Part shown: positions 34,074 to 43,307 of the stretch, piece by piece
Layout: every line of letters begins with the position of its first letter
Position numbering within the stretch: position 1 is the stretch's first letter
Assembly: GCF_015645465.1 (NCBI RefSeq)
Contig: NZ_JADOEL010000016.1
Location: 1-64,000, forward strand
Source of the DNA: Herminiimonas contaminans
GTDB lineage: Bacteria > Pseudomonadota > Gammaproteobacteria > Burkholderiales > Burkholderiaceae_D
DNA: 64,000 bases
Reading direction: 5' to 3'
The notes under the pieces: model-generated
Database searches by the model: none
The model's input: only the letters and a program-made list of their open reading frames with translations
Told to the model about the DNA's origin: nothing
Program-made: the position numbers and the translations under genes

Positions 34074-34337
34074 ATGGCAAATACCGCACAAGCACGCAAA
34101 CGCGCTCGTCAAGCAGTTAAGCAAAACGCTCACAATTCCAGCCAGCGTTCCACGCTGCGTACAGCTGTTAAAGCTGTTCGTAAGGCAATTGAAGCGGGCG
34201 ACAAAGCTGCTGCAGCGCAAGTTTTCCTGGCTTCCGTGTCGACCATCGACCGTATCGCTGACAAGAAAATCATCCACAAAAACAAAGCAGCACGTCATAA
34301 AAGCCGCCTCGCAGCTGCTTTGAAAGCGCTGGCTTAA
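34074..34337 (+). CDS. rpsT: 30S ribosomal protein S20
   Basis: An 87-residue very basic, helical protein ([20 protein letters not shown] at the start, [18 protein letters not shown] at the end) matching S20, which binds 16S rRNA early in small-subunit assembly. A GGAAATAAT site precedes the ATG. Closed by a strong terminator. Confidence 0.97.
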   Translation: MANTAQARKRARQAVKQNAHNSSQRSTLRTAVKAVRKAIEAGDKAAAAQVFLASVSTIDRIADKKIIHKNKAARHKSRLAAALKALA

Positions 34338-34382
34338 TCGTTTTTGTCGGCTGCGCCCCGGCGCAGCACTGAGCAAGACATT

Positions 34383-34418
34383 AAAAACCCCGCACGATTC
34401 AGGTCGTGCGGGGTTTTT
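34383..34418. terminator. Bidirectional terminator between rpsT and the DUF192 gene
   Basis: Fifteen-base arms AAAAACCCCGCACGA (34383-34397) and TCGTGCGGGGTTTTT (34404-34418) with a six-base loop; shared by convergent genes. Confidence 0.93.
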
Positions 34419-34432
34419 GCTTGTCTGCTTGA

Positions 34433-34888
34433 TTAGTGCAGTTTAGGCAGGCCTTCTATGACGCTGCCCGGTTTCAGGTTCTTGTGCTTGAACCAGCCTT
34501 CATTCATTTCCAGTGCATACGGCACTGGTTTTTTCGAGCAGTGCGAATCCAGGGTTTGCGGCTTCATATCTTCAATATTCACGATCTTGCCGTCGGCATC
34601 AATAAAGGCGACGGACAAGGGGATCAGGGTATTTTTCATCCACATGCAGACGCCGGCCGGTGCGCCGAACAGGAACACCATGCCTTCATTTGGTCCCATG
34701 CTGGCGCGGTTCATCAAACCTTGCTGACGTTCGGCTTCATTCGATGCGACCTCGGCTTTGATGATATTCATCCCTGCGGTTAATGAAATGACTGGGAATT
34801 TTTTGTCTTGCTGCGCGTAGCTAACGCTTGCGGCGAGGGTGGTCGCGCACGCAATGGCGATCGCGCAAGTGCTGAGGAATTTATTCAT
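34433..34888 (-). CDS. DUF192 family periplasmic protein
   Basis: A 151-residue protein with a signal peptide (MNKFLSTCAIAIACATTLAA, cleavage probably after VSYA) and a DUF192 beta domain: EAERQQGLMNRASMGPNEGM followed by VFLFG, CMWMKNTLIPLSVAFIDADG and ALEMNEGWF. The family's function is not established. It is predicted to be exported to the periplasm. Confidence 0.85.
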   Translation of the reverse strand: MNKFLSTCAIAIACATTLAASVSYAQQDKKFPVISLTAGMNIIKAEVASNEAERQQGLMNRASMGPNEGMVFLFGAPAGVCMWMKNTLIPLSVAFIDADGKIVNIEDMKPQTLDSHCSKKPVPYALEMNEGWFKHKNLKPGSVIEGLPKLH

Positions 34889-34994
34889 GGGGCGGATTGA
34901 GTAAGTAATAAAGCTAAGAGGTGATGTGGGGCAGTGTAAATGAAAAAGAGAAAAGCGCGTGCCATGTCTGCTACGAGAACTCTGCTTGGATGAT

Positions 34995-35558
34995 TTAGCC
35001 CAGGCCTAGTTCCTTGACTGAAATCTCGCGCCATTCACCCGGCCATAATGGATGGCTCTCCAGCGATACCGGTCCGATGGCAATGCGCACCAGGCGCAAA
35101 GTCGGATAACCGACCGCACCTGTCATACGCCGTACTTGCCGGTTTTTACCTTCTGACAGTGTGATGGTCAGCCAACTGGTGGGTGCGTTGGCGCGCTCAC
35201 GTATCGGCGGATTGCGTGGCCACAACCAATCGGGTTCTGCTACGCGTTTGACTACACATGCGCGCGTGACGAAATCGCCGAGATCGAGTGGTGCGCGCAA
35301 GCGCTCCAGTGCATCGTTATCGGGTATGCCTTCAACCTGTACCAGATAAGTTTTGGTGTGCTCTCTATCCGGGTGGCTGATCGCGTGTTGCAGCTTGCCG
35401 TCGTCAGTCAGTAGCAACAAGCCTTCGCTGTCAGCATCCAGTCGTCCGGCAGGATAAATGTCCGGTATGTCGATGTGGTCGGCCAGTGATTTGCGCGTAG
35501 GGTGCGGCGAAAACTGGCACATGGTCTGGAAGGGCTTGTTAAACAGAATCAGGGGCAT
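34995..35558 (-). CDS. rRNA large subunit pseudouridine synthase, RluE type
   Basis: A 187-residue RsuA/RluE-family enzyme without an S4 domain. The catalytic aspartate lies in the motif YPAGRLDADSEGLLLLTDDG (Asp40), and SEGKNRQVRRMTGAVGYPTL is the second family block. In E. coli RluE makes pseudouridine 2457 in 23S rRNA; this protein is the best match by size and layout. Confidence 0.87.
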   Translation of the reverse strand: MPLILFNKPFQTMCQFSPHPTRKSLADHIDIPDIYPAGRLDADSEGLLLLTDDGKLQHAISHPDREHTKTYLVQVEGIPDNDALERLRAPLDLGDFVTRACVVKRVAEPDWLWPRNPPIRERANAPTSWLTITLSEGKNRQVRRMTGAVGYPTLRLVRIAIGPVSLESHPLWPGEWREISVKELGLG

Positions 35559-35881
35559 GATGAAGTTGCGGTGACGTGGTGACGACTGAATTGCGATGGT
35601 AAAGAGATTTTGTCGAACGCGATATCAAAGTATTGCAAAAATATCGCAACGAAATAAGGTGCAGAAATATTTTCGGAGTGTTGCAAATTTGTCGCGCGGC
35701 GTGAAACCGGCGCTGCAACTGTATCCCATATATATGGGAGAAATGATTTTGCGTGCGAAAGTCGCTACGCAGTTATATGCGAGATAAAGCGCTTGCGATT
35801 AAGTTAAAACGTCGTAAAGATCGTCATAAAAAGACAATAAAAAACCCCGCCGAAGCGGGGTTTTTCGCAAGTCCTTAAGAA
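35559..35881. other. AT-rich intergenic region with a 16-bp palindrome
   Basis: No convincing gene. It contains the exact palindrome TCCCATATATATGGGA (35724-35739) and, nearer the cold-shock gene, a strong terminator. A 63-codon frame on the plus strand has no protein-like character. Confidence 0.5.
35840..35865 (-). terminator. Terminator of the cold-shock gene
   Basis: Arms AAAACCCCGC (35841-35850) and GCGGGGTTTT (35855-35864) around a CGAA tetraloop; T-run on the minus strand (AAAAAA at about 35838-35844 on the plus strand). Confidence 0.9.
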
Positions 35882-36085
35882 TTAAGGAGCTTGAATGTTG
35901 GAAGCTTGCTTGCCTTTAGGGCCTTGCGTGACTTCGAACTGAACTTTCTGACCTTCTTTGAGGGTCTTGAAGCCGTTCATTTGGATTGCGGAAAAGTGTG
36001 CAAACAAATCCTCACCGCCGTCGTCCGGGGTGATAAAGCCGAAGCCTTTGGAGTCGTTGAACCACTTGACGGTACCTGTTGCCAT
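35882..36085 (-). CDS. Cold-shock protein, CspA family
   Basis: A 67-residue OB-fold RNA chaperone: [20 protein letters not shown] with RNP1 (KGFGFI) and RNP2 (DLFAHF). It binds single-stranded RNA and DNA. A long 5' leader on the minus strand (about 125 bases) is typical for this family. Which paralog it is cannot be told. Confidence 0.95.
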   Translation of the reverse strand: MATGTVKWFNDSKGFGFITPDDGGEDLFAHFSAIQMNGFKTLKEGQKVQFEVTQGPKGKQASNIQAP

Positions 36086-36179
36086 AAAAAGCGTCTTTCT
36101 AATATAGACTTAATCACACGAGCCGCAAAAGAAAGAAGCCTCGTTTACGTTGCCCCTCCTAAAACCTGCTCACTTCGTA

Positions 36180-36246
36180 TTGACAAGCCATTGTTGTCAA
36201 GCATGTCAATAAGATTCATTCTTTACGCAAAAAATACAAAAGTCAA
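36180..36246 (-). promoter_or_regulatory. Promoter and leader hairpin of the cold-shock gene
   Basis: On the minus strand TTGACT (36246-36241) is followed after 17 bases by AAGAAT (36223-36218). The start of the transcript would carry TTGACAA/TTGTCAA inverted arms (36180-36186 and 36194-36200), able to form a hairpin in the 5' leader. The rest of the gap to clpS is AT-rich and holds the clpS promoter. Confidence 0.55.
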
Positions 36247-36386
36247 GCGCTTTTCGTGAGGCCTGGAAAACTTTATTTTCAGGGGGAAAGTGGGTGACTC
36301 TTGAATTCTTACGTTTGATCGTCATCTGCGTATTCAGAAGAAAACGCGTAATATTAAATTAATTTGTTTCTCTGTTCTTCTGGGCA

Positions 36387-36414
36387 TTGTGCACACGGTC
36401 GAACGTATTAGAAT
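36387..36414 (+). promoter_or_regulatory. clpS promoter placing the transcript start at the ATG
   Basis: TTGTGC (36387-36392), 16-base spacer, TAGAAT (36409-36414). The clpS ATG begins at 36421, seven bases after the -10, and no Shine-Dalgarno sequence lies between, so the mRNA may be leaderless. Confidence 0.5.
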
Positions 36415-36420
36415 AGACCT

Positions 36421-36729
36421 ATGGCAATTAAGCATGACGATGGTACGGTCCTTATGCGGCAAGAGCAAAAACTCAAGCCGCCGTCTATGTATCAGGTGTT
36501 ATTGCTGAATGATGACTACACGCCGATGGAATTCGTCGTGATGATTCTTCAGGAATACTTTAGTAAAGATCGTGAGACAGCAACGCAAATCATGCTCATG
36601 GTTCACCGCGACGGAAAAGGTATTTGTGGCGTGTATCCGAAAGATATCGCGTCTACGAAAGTTGAGCTGGTTTTGAACCACGCCCGAAAAGCGGGGCATC
36701 CCCTGCAGTGCGTGATGGAGGAAGTATGA
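36421..36729 (+). CDS. clpS: ATP-dependent Clp protease adaptor ClpS
   Basis: A 102-residue adaptor that holds proteins with destabilising N-terminal residues (Leu, Phe, Trp, Tyr) and hands them to ClpA. Conserved pocket segments [20 protein letters not shown] and [15 protein letters not shown] are present, including the N-D and the H-x-x-G-x-G/A parts. Overlaps clpA by 4 bases (ATGA). Confidence 0.96.
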   Translation: MAIKHDDGTVLMRQEQKLKPPSMYQVLLLNDDYTPMEFVVMILQEYFSKDRETATQIMLMVHRDGKGICGVYPKDIASTKVELVLNHARKAGHPLQCVMEEV

Positions 36730-39029
36730 TTGCGCAGGAATTAGAAGTCAGTTTGCATATGGCGTTTGTCGAAGCAAGACAGGCGCGTCATGAGTTTATT
36801 ACCGTCGAGCATTTGCTCCTTGCACTGCTGGATAATCCATCAGCTGCCGAGGTTCTGCGTGCTTGTGCGGTCAATATTGAAGACCTGCGTAAAACGTTGA
36901 CCAATTTTATTGGCGACAATACGCCTACGGTGCCTGGCGCCGCTGAGGTCGATACCCAACCTACACTTGGTTTCCAACGCGTGATTCAACGCGCGATCAT
37001 GCATGTCCAGTCTGCTTCCAACGGCAAGAAGGAAGTGACAGGCGCAAACGTGCTGGTTGCCATCTTTGGCGAAAAAGATTCACACGCTGTTTATTACTTG
37101 CACCAGCAAGGTGTGACACGTCTCGACGTAGTCAATTTCATTTCGCACGGCGTGCGCAAGGATCAACAAAGCGATGCGCAAAAAGCACCTGAAGGTGCCG
37201 AGGATGCGCCGTCGGCTGAAGGACAGCAAAAAGAAAGTGCGCTGGATCAGTTCACGCAAAATCTGAACAAGATGGCGAGCGAAGGCAAGATCGATCCGCT
37301 GATCGGCCGCGAAGGCGAGGTCGAGCGCGTGATCCAAACCTTGTGCCGTCGTCGCAAAAACAATCCGCTGCTGGTAGGTGAAGCTGGTGTCGGCAAAACC
37401 GCAATTGCGGAAGGCTTGGCATGGCGCATCACGCAAGGCGATGTCCCTGAAGTCTTGCAGAACGCTGTCGTCTATTCACTGGACATGGGCGCTTTGCTGG
37501 CTGGTACCAAATATCGCGGTGACTTCGAGCAACGCCTGAAAGCAGTGCTCAAGCAACTGAAAGATAACCCTAACGGCATCCTGTTCATCGACGAAATCCA
37601 CACCATCATCGGTGCGGGTTCGGCTTCGGGCGGCACGCTGGACGCATCTAACTTGCTGAAACCGGCTTTGTCGAATGGTCAGTTGAAATGCATAGGCGCG
37701 ACTACCTTTACCGAATTCCGCGGTGTCTTTGAAAAAGACCATGCCTTGTCACGTCGTTTCCAAAAGATCGATGTGAACGAGCCTACCGTCGAACAAACCA
37801 TACAGATTCTGCGTGGCTTGAAATCGCGTTTCGAAGAACATCATGGCGTGAAGTATTCGGCCTCGGCGCTGACTTCAGCAGCTGAGTTGGCAGCACGCTT
37901 TATTAACGACCGTCACTTGCCGGACAAGGCAATCGACGTGATCGATGAGGCGGGTGCAGCACAACGCATCCTGCCGAAGTCCAAGCAAAAGAAAACCATC
38001 GGCAAATCCGAGATCGAGGACATCATTTCCAAGATCGCGCGTATTCCTGCGCAAACGGTCAATCAGGATGATCGATCCAAGTTGCAGACCATAGAGCGCG
38101 ATCTGAAGAATGTCGTGTTTGGTCAGGATCCTGCGTTGGAAGCGTTGGGTTCGGCGATCAAGGTCGCACGCGCTGGCCTGGGTAAAGCAGACAAGCCTAT
38201 CGGCTCCTTCCTGTTCTCCGGTCCTACCGGTGTCGGTAAAACCGAAGCAGCGAAACAGCTGGCTTTCCTGATGGGCATAGACCTGATTCGTTTCGATATG
38301 TCCGAGTATATGGAACGTCATGCGGTCAGCCGCCTGATCGGTGCGCCGCCGGGTTATGTCGGTTTCGATCAGGGTGGTTTGCTGACCGAAGCGATTACCA
38401 AGAAGCCGCATGCAGTCTTGCTGCTGGATGAAATCGAAAAGGCACATCCGGATATTTTCAATATCCTGTTGCAAGTGATGGATCACGGCACTCTGACTGA
38501 TAACAATGGTCGTAAAGCGGATTTCCGCAATGTGATCATCATCATGACGACGAATGCTGGTGCTGAAAGCCTGCAGAAACGTACTATCGGTTTCACCGAG
38601 AAGAAAGAAACCGGCGACGAGATGGCGGATATCAAGCGCATGTTTACGCCTGAATTCCGCAATCGCCTGGATGCCATCATCAGCTTCCGTGCACTGGATG
38701 AAGAAATCATCCTGCGTGTGGTTGATAAATTCCTGATGCAGCTGGAAGAGCAACTGCACGAGAAGAAAGTAGAAGCCATCTTCACCGAGAAGCTGCGTAC
38801 TTTCCTCGCGAAGAAAGGATTTGATCCGCTGATGGGTGCACGTCCGATGTCGCGTCTGATCCAGGACATGATACGCAAAGCACTGGCTGATGAGTTGCTG
38901 TTCGGTCGCCTGGTCACTGGTGGCAAGGTCACGGTTGATCTGGACGATAACGATCAGATCAAGCTGGACTTCAGTGAAGGTGATACGGCTCCTCCGGCGG
39001 CAACACCGGAAACAGTCGAAGTCGAATAA
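36726..39029 (+). CDS. clpA: ATP-dependent Clp protease ATPase subunit ClpA
   Basis: A 767-residue AAA+ unfoldase. Order: N domain (1-145), first AAA module with Walker A GEAGVGKT (218-225), second AAA module with [11 protein letters not shown] (around 500), the IGF loop for ClpP docking ([10 protein letters not shown]), and the C-terminal small domain. ATG 36726 ([14 protein letters not shown]) is the family start and overlaps the clpS stop. Together with ClpS and ClpP (not in this window) it degrades N-degron substrates. Confidence 0.96.
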   Translation: MIAQELEVSLHMAFVEARQARHEFITVEHLLLALLDNPSAAEVLRACAVNIEDLRKTLTNFIGDNTPTVPGAAEVDTQPTLGFQRVIQRAIMHVQSASNGKKEVTGANVLVAIFGEKDSHAVYYLHQQGVTRLDVVNFISHGVRKDQQSDAQKAPEGAEDAPSAEGQQKESALDQFTQNLNKMASEGKIDPLIGREGEVERVIQTLCRRRKNNPLLVGEAGVGKTAIAEGLAWRITQGDVPEVLQNAVVYSLDMGALLAGTKYRGDFEQRLKAVLKQLKDNPNGILFIDEIHTIIGAGSASGGTLDASNLLKPALSNGQLKCIGATTFTEFRGVFEKDHALSRRFQKIDVNEPTVEQTIQILRGLKSRFEEHHGVKYSASALTSAAELAARFINDRHLPDKAIDVIDEAGAAQRILPKSKQKKTIGKSEIEDIISKIARIPAQTVNQDDRSKLQTIERDLKNVVFGQDPALEALGSAIKVARAGLGKADKPIGSFLFSGPTGVGKTEAAKQLAFLMGIDLIRFDMSEYMERHAVSRLIGAPPGYVGFDQGGLLTEAITKKPHAVLLLDEIEKAHPDIFNILLQVMDHGTLTDNNGRKADFRNVIIIMTTNAGAESLQKRTIGFTEKKETGDEMADIKRMFTPEFRNRLDAIISFRALDEEIILRVVDKFLMQLEEQLHEKKVEAIFTEKLRTFLAKKGFDPLMGARPMSRLIQDMIRKALADELLFGRLVTGGKVTVDLDDNDQIKLDFSEGDTAPPAATPETVEVE

Positions 39030-39046
39030 GCACTGCTTGCACGATA

Positions 39047-39081
39047 AAAAAGCCCGAACCACTCAGTGGTTCGGGCTTTTT
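39047..39081. terminator. Bidirectional terminator between clpA and pyrD
   Basis: Long arms AAAAAGCCCGAACCACT (39047-39063) and the complementary AGTGGTTCGGGCTTTTT (39065-39081), closing on a short loop, with T-runs on both strands. Confidence 0.93.
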
Positions 39082-39127
39082 AATTTTGTGCGCGAGGATG
39101 CGCTGATTTAAATCAGGCGATCTGTCC

Positions 39128-40165
39128 TCAGGCGTGCAAGGCAGCGGCGCATTCCTTGACCAGCGCCGGGCCACGATAAATCAGGCCGGTATACAGTTGA
39201 ACCAAGGAAGCGCCCGCGGCAACCTTTGCTTGCGCATCGCTTCCTGACAGGATGCCGCCTACGCCTATGATAGGCAGCGCATCACCGAGCTCGCTCTTGA
39301 GTGCACGTATGACTTTATTTGACGCTTCGAATACTGGCGCGCCGGACAAGCCACCGGTTTCCTGGGCATGTTTCAGATTCTTGACCGCGTCGCGGCTGAC
39401 GGTTGTATTCGTCGCGATAACGCCATCCATCTTGTGACGCAACAAGGCTTGCGCGATCGTCTGGATTTGTTCCAGCTCCATATCAGGTGCGATTTTCAAG
39501 GCAATCGGGACGTAGCGCTTGTGTTGGTCGGACAGGCGTTGCTGTGCTTCTTTCAGTTGCGATAGCAAGGCGTCCAGTTCGGATGCTCCTTGCAACTGAC
39601 GCAGGTTTTTGGTGTTGGGCGATGAGATGTTGACCGTCACGTAGCTGGCGTATGGGTACACCTTCTCCAGGCAGATCAGGTAATCATCGACTGCGCGCTC
39701 GATCGGTGTATCGGCGTTCTTGCCGATGTTCAGGCCAAGTACACCTTCCTTGTTTTGATAAAACTTCGAAGCCCTGACGTTGGCAACGAAAGCATCTGCG
39801 CCGCCATTGTTGAAGCCCATGCGGTTGATGATGGCGTTTGCCTGCGGCAGGCGGAACATGCGTGGCATCGCGTTGCCAGGTTGTGCGCGTGGAGTGACGG
39901 TGCCGACTTCGATCGAACCGAATCCCAGCGTCGCCAGGCCATCGATATAGGTGCCGTCCTTGTCCAGGCCAGCAGCCAGGCCGACTGGATTCGGAAAAGT
40001 GATGCCCATTACGGTACGTGGATCGTGCGCTGGTTTGACGATGGACGAAGTCAGGCCCAGTGCAGCGGCGCGGCGCAGTGCTGGCAGGGTCAGGTTGTGG
40101 GCGGCTTCCGGATCGATGGCGAACAGGAAAGGGCGCGCGAGGGCGTAGAGAAGTTTGTCGGACAC
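39128..40165 (-). CDS. pyrD: Dihydroorotate dehydrogenase (quinone), class 2
   Basis: A 345-residue FMN enzyme of pyrimidine synthesis that passes electrons to quinone at the inner membrane. It starts [20 protein letters not shown] (membrane-contact helix of class 2), then [19 protein letters not shown], the active-site [14 protein letters not shown] (catalytic Ser) and [16 protein letters not shown] plus IGVGGILSG for FMN phosphate. The start codon is GTG at 40165. Confidence 0.95.
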   Translation of the reverse strand: MSDKLLYALARPFLFAIDPEAAHNLTLPALRRAAALGLTSSIVKPAHDPRTVMGITFPNPVGLAAGLDKDGTYIDGLATLGFGSIEVGTVTPRAQPGNAMPRMFRLPQANAIINRMGFNNGGADAFVANVRASKFYQNKEGVLGLNIGKNADTPIERAVDDYLICLEKVYPYASYVTVNISSPNTKNLRQLQGASELDALLSQLKEAQQRLSDQHKRYVPIALKIAPDMELEQIQTIAQALLRHKMDGVIATNTTVSRDAVKNLKHAQETGGLSGAPVFEASNKVIRALKSELGDALPIIGVGGILSGSDAQAKVAAGASLVQLYTGLIYRGPALVKECAAALHA

Positions 40166-40245
40166 GGTAAGGATCAGGTTGGTAGATCAAAGGGCTGGTC
40201 AACTGGGCGCAGGCATGCGAGCAGCTGATTTGCGAACCCTGTATT

Positions 40246-40995
40246 TTACCGCGTGGACGAGGGATCGACGAGCGGAAGCGGGACCCATTCGCCTTGTTGC
40301 AAGGCTTCCAGCGGCTGGAAATTGGTTTTATAGGACATTTTCGGGCTTTCCTTGATCCAGTAGCCCAGATAGATGTAGGGCATCTGCAGCGCCTGCGCCT
40401 GGGCGATTTGCCACAGGATGTTGTAGGTGCCGTAGGAAGCGTTTTGTGGTGCCGGATCGTAGAAGGTGTAGACCGACGACAAACCGTCGTCCAGCACGTC
40501 GATGATGCTGACCATGCGTAGCGTGCCGTCGTCTTCGCGGAATTCCACCAGGCGTGTGTTGACTTTGCTTTGCAACAGGAACTGCGCGTATTGCTCGCGG
40601 CTGTCCTGGTCCATGCCGCCACCAGCATGCCGTGCGGTCTGATAGCGCAGATACAGGTCGTAGTGTTCGGCCAGATAGGTCAGCTTGGTGACGGACGTTT
40701 GCAAATCACTATGTTTGGTCTGCGCGCGGCGTTGGCTGCGGTTCGGTACGAATTCCGCGACTTTGATGCGCACTGGGGTGCAAGCCTGGCAGCCGTCACA
40801 GTAGGGGCGATAGGTGAAGATGCCGCTACGACGGAAACCGTTCTTGACCAGTTCGGAATAAACGTCAGCGTTGATCAGGTGGGAAGGAGTGGCGACTTGT
40901 GAGCGCGCCTGCCGTCCATCCAGATAGCTGCACGGGTAGGGTGCAGTTGCGTAGAACTGGAGCGTGGAGAACGGTAATTCCTTAGGGTGCGTCAT
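40246..40995 (-). CDS. bpt: Aspartate/glutamate leucyltransferase (Bpt/ATE type)
   Basis: A 249-residue aminoacyl-tRNA-protein transferase. It moves leucine from Leu-tRNA to proteins starting with Asp or Glu, creating substrates for ClpS. The conserved Cys-containing N-terminal motif ([12 protein letters not shown], then [20 protein letters not shown]) and the C-terminal GNAT-like half ([20 protein letters not shown] then [20 protein letters not shown]) are clear. It lies between pyrD and aat on the same strand. Confidence 0.92.
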   Translation of the reverse strand: MTHPKELPFSTLQFYATAPYPCSYLDGRQARSQVATPSHLINADVYSELVKNGFRRSGIFTYRPYCDGCQACTPVRIKVAEFVPNRSQRRAQTKHSDLQTSVTKLTYLAEHYDLYLRYQTARHAGGGMDQDSREQYAQFLLQSKVNTRLVEFREDDGTLRMVSIIDVLDDGLSSVYTFYDPAPQNASYGTYNILWQIAQAQALQMPYIYLGYWIKESPKMSYKTNFQPLEALQQGEWVPLPLVDPSSTR

Positions 40996-41010
40996 GATTG
41001 CGTACTTAGT

Positions 41011-41055
41011 TAAGTTCCGAATTCGCGCGTTCCGAATTCGTAAGTTCCGAGTTCG
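41011..41055. repeat. Three 15-bp tandem repeats between bpt and aat
   Basis: GTTCCGAATTCG-like units begin at 41014, 41029 and 41044, exactly 15 bases apart; copies one and three are preceded by TAA, and the third has one change (GAGTTCG). Non-coding, in the 110-base gap between the aat stop and the bpt start. Confidence 0.75.
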
Positions 41056-41105
41056 CGACTTCGTCGGCTAAATCAATATCAGACAGCTGTTCTAACAATA
41101 ATACT

Positions 41106-41840
41106 TCAGGAGTTCGGAAACAATGCAATTGGCTGCCAATCTTTTATTTGCGGGCCGCCTGCAACCTGGCGCAAGCGTGAAATAAATTCCGTACGTGCGA
41201 TCGGTGCTGCACCCAACGAGGCCAAATGCGCGGTCTCTTGCTGGCAGTCTATCATCGAAACCCCATGCTTACCCAGGAAGTGTACGAGGTAGCTCAATGC
41301 AATCTTGGATGCATCGGGTACCCGTGCAAACATGGACTCGCCATAGAACATATGTCCTATGCTGACGCCGTAAGCGCCACCGACCAGTTTCCCTTCCAGC
41401 CACAGTTCGGATGAATGTGCATAACCCAGCTTATGCAGACCGACATAACCGGCAACGATTTCATCAGAGATCCAGGTGCCGCCTTCGCCATCACGTGGCT
41501 CCGCGCAAGCACGCATGACTTCTTCAAATGCGTGATCGAAGCGGATTTCCCAACGGCCATCGTGACTGTTGATGCTGCGCTGGATTTGTTTGAGTTTCTT
41601 TTTAAGGCTGTGTGAGATCTTGAAGTCTTTGACGAACAAGACCATGCGCGGGTCTGTGCTCCACCAAAGTATGGGCTGGCCTTCCGAGAACCACGGGAAA
41701 ATCCCGTTGCGATAAGCCTCCAGCAAACGCCCCGGGGACAGGTCGGCACCCGCCGCCAGTAAGCCAGCTGCGCCATCTGCTTCCGTTAAGGCGCTGGAAA
41801 CATTCGGGAACGGATCATCCGCTTCCAGCCATGGAATCAT
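41106..41840 (-). CDS. aat: Leucyl/phenylalanyl-tRNA-protein transferase
   Basis: A 244-residue enzyme that adds Leu or Phe to proteins with N-terminal Lys or Arg, marking them for ClpS-ClpAP. Family blocks: [20 protein letters not shown] followed by [20 protein letters not shown], then [20 protein letters not shown] followed by AHSSELW, and [18 protein letters not shown]. It is upstream of bpt on the same strand, so both tRNA-protein transferases are probably one operon with pyrD. Confidence 0.95.
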   Translation of the reverse strand: MIPWLEADDPFPNVSSALTEADGAAGLLAAGADLSPGRLLEAYRNGIFPWFSEGQPILWWSTDPRMVLFVKDFKISHSLKKKLKQIQRSINSHDGRWEIRFDHAFEEVMRACAEPRDGEGGTWISDEIVAGYVGLHKLGYAHSSELWLEGKLVGGAYGVSIGHMFYGESMFARVPDASKIALSYLVHFLGKHGVSMIDCQQETAHLASLGAAPIARTEFISRLRQVAGGPQIKDWQPIALFPNS

Positions 41841-41954
41841 GCGGCTTCCCTGTTTTGGCTCATTGCTTCGTTCATTTTTGGTGCGTTATCCGTGTTTCTT
41901 TGGGGTAAGTAAATATTATCTTTAAAAATCAATGCTTTATAAAAATCACCAAAA

Positions 41955-41970
41955 TGGAACGATTTTTGCT
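41955..41970 (+). promoter_or_regulatory. Sigma-54 type promoter of amtB
   Basis: TGGAAC-GATTT-TTGCT matches TGGCAC-N5-TTGCW, with GG (41956-41957) and GC (41968-41969) exactly 10 bases apart. It lies 52 bases before the amtB ATG. TGGTGCG half-sites at 41879-41885 and TGGTGC at 41975-41980 resemble parts of NtrC sites. This indicates nitrogen control through RpoN and NtrC. Confidence 0.75.
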
Positions 41971-42021
41971 TTTATGGTGCGTTCGATTATCCGCTACGCA
42001 CACATATTGGGAGATTTTTGC

Positions 42022-43224
42022 ATGGATGCACTCAAACACGGCACAGACGCATTATTCATCATGCTCGGTGCTGTCATGGTCCTGGCTATGCACGCCGGTT
42101 TTGCTTTTCTTGAGCTGGGGACAGTGCGCAAGAAAAACCAGGTCAATGCTTTGGTCAAAATATTAGTCGATTTTGCTGTTTCGACCATCGCCTATTTTTT
42201 TGTTGGTTACAGCATTGCGTATGGCGTGAGCTTTTTTGGCAGTGCCGAAGTGCTGACTGAGCGTAACGGATATGAACTGGTCAAATTCTTTTTCTTGCTG
42301 ACGTTTGCCGCTGCGATCCCGGCGATTATTTCGGGCGGCATTGCTGAGCGTGCGCGCTTCCATCCACAGTTATTGGCGACCGCTTTAATCGTTGGTGTGG
42401 TGTATCCATTTTTTGAAGGCATCGCATGGAATCAGCACTTCGGCATACAAGCCTGGCTGAACAGTACTTTCGGTGCCAACTTCCATGATTTCGCCGGTTC
42501 CATCGTGGTGCATGCGGTGGGTGGCTGGATCGCTTTGCCTGCAGTGCTACTGCTGGGTGCGCGTCGCGGACGTTATACCAAGGAAGGCACGATCGCTGCG
42601 CATCCACCGTCCAGCATTCCTTTCCTCGCGCTGGGCGCATGGATACTGACAGTGGGCTGGTTTGGTTTCAATGTGATGAGTGCGCAGACCATGGAGCAGA
42701 TGAATGGCCTGGTTGCAGTGAACTCATTAATGGCGATGGTGGGCGGTACGTTGGCTGCATTCCTGGCTGGTAAAAACGATCCGGGCTATGTGCACAACGG
42801 ACCATTGGCGGGTCTGGTCGCTGTATGCGCAGGTTCTAACGTGATGCATCCGCTGGGTGCCTTGATAACAGGCGCTATCGCTGGTTTTATTTTTGTCTGG
42901 GCTTTTGCGCTGACACAAAATAAATGGAAGATCGATGATGTGTTGGGTGTCTGGCCTTTGCATGGCTTGTGCGGCGCATGGGGTGGTCTGGCAGCTGGTA
43001 TCTTTGGTTTGAAATCACTGGGCGGCCTGGGTGGCGTTTCCTTCATGTCGCAACTGATCGGAACCGGCCTGGGTATTTCGATTGCACTGGCTGGTGGCTT
43101 CCTGATTTATGGCGCGTTGAAAATGACGGTAGGCATACGCCTTGATCCGGAGCAGGAATTCAATGGTGCTGATTTGTCGATACATAATGTCAGTGCGACA
43201 CCGGAGCGCGAAACGTATTGGTGA
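42022..43224 (+). CDS. amtB: Ammonium transporter
   Basis: A 400-residue membrane channel of the Amt family with 11 predicted helices. The pore histidine pair is His164 (VVHAVGGW) and His314 (PLHGLCGAW). ATG 42022 follows a GGGAG site; the longer open frame starts upstream of the promoter, so it is not used. No cleavable signal peptide is seen, and the C-terminal tail carries GIRLDPEQEFNGADLSIHN, the region that binds PII proteins. No glnK adjoins it, unlike the usual glnK-amtB pair. Confidence 0.93.
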   Translation: MDALKHGTDALFIMLGAVMVLAMHAGFAFLELGTVRKKNQVNALVKILVDFAVSTIAYFFVGYSIAYGVSFFGSAEVLTERNGYELVKFFFLLTFAAAIPAIISGGIAERARFHPQLLATALIVGVVYPFFEGIAWNQHFGIQAWLNSTFGANFHDFAGSIVVHAVGGWIALPAVLLLGARRGRYTKEGTIAAHPPSSIPFLALGAWILTVGWFGFNVMSAQTMEQMNGLVAVNSLMAMVGGTLAAFLAGKNDPGYVHNGPLAGLVAVCAGSNVMHPLGALITGAIAGFIFVWAFALTQNKWKIDDVLGVWPLHGLCGAWGGLAAGIFGLKSLGGLGGVSFMSQLIGTGLGISIALAGGFLIYGALKMTVGIRLDPEQEFNGADLSIHNVSATPERETYW

Positions 43225-43253
43225 TGAAGCAGGGAATAAAAATCATCGTTAAG

Positions 43254-43290
43254 AAAATGGCGACTCATTTAGTGTGAGTCGCCATTTTTG
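43254..43290. terminator. Terminator after amtB
   Basis: Arms AAAATGGCGACTCA (43254-43267) and TGAGTCGCCATTTT (43275-43288) with a seven-base loop and T-run; shared with the convergent Nudix gene. Confidence 0.9.
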
Positions 43291-43307
43291 TTTGCGCGCG
43301 AAATCAA

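Noticed and set aside
35596-35787. 63-codon frame upstream of the cold-shock gene
   Set aside because: No ribosome binding site, no protein-like pattern, and it spans the palindrome.
41011-41055. CRISPR array
   Set aside because: Only three 15-base units with no spacers; too short and too close for a CRISPR.
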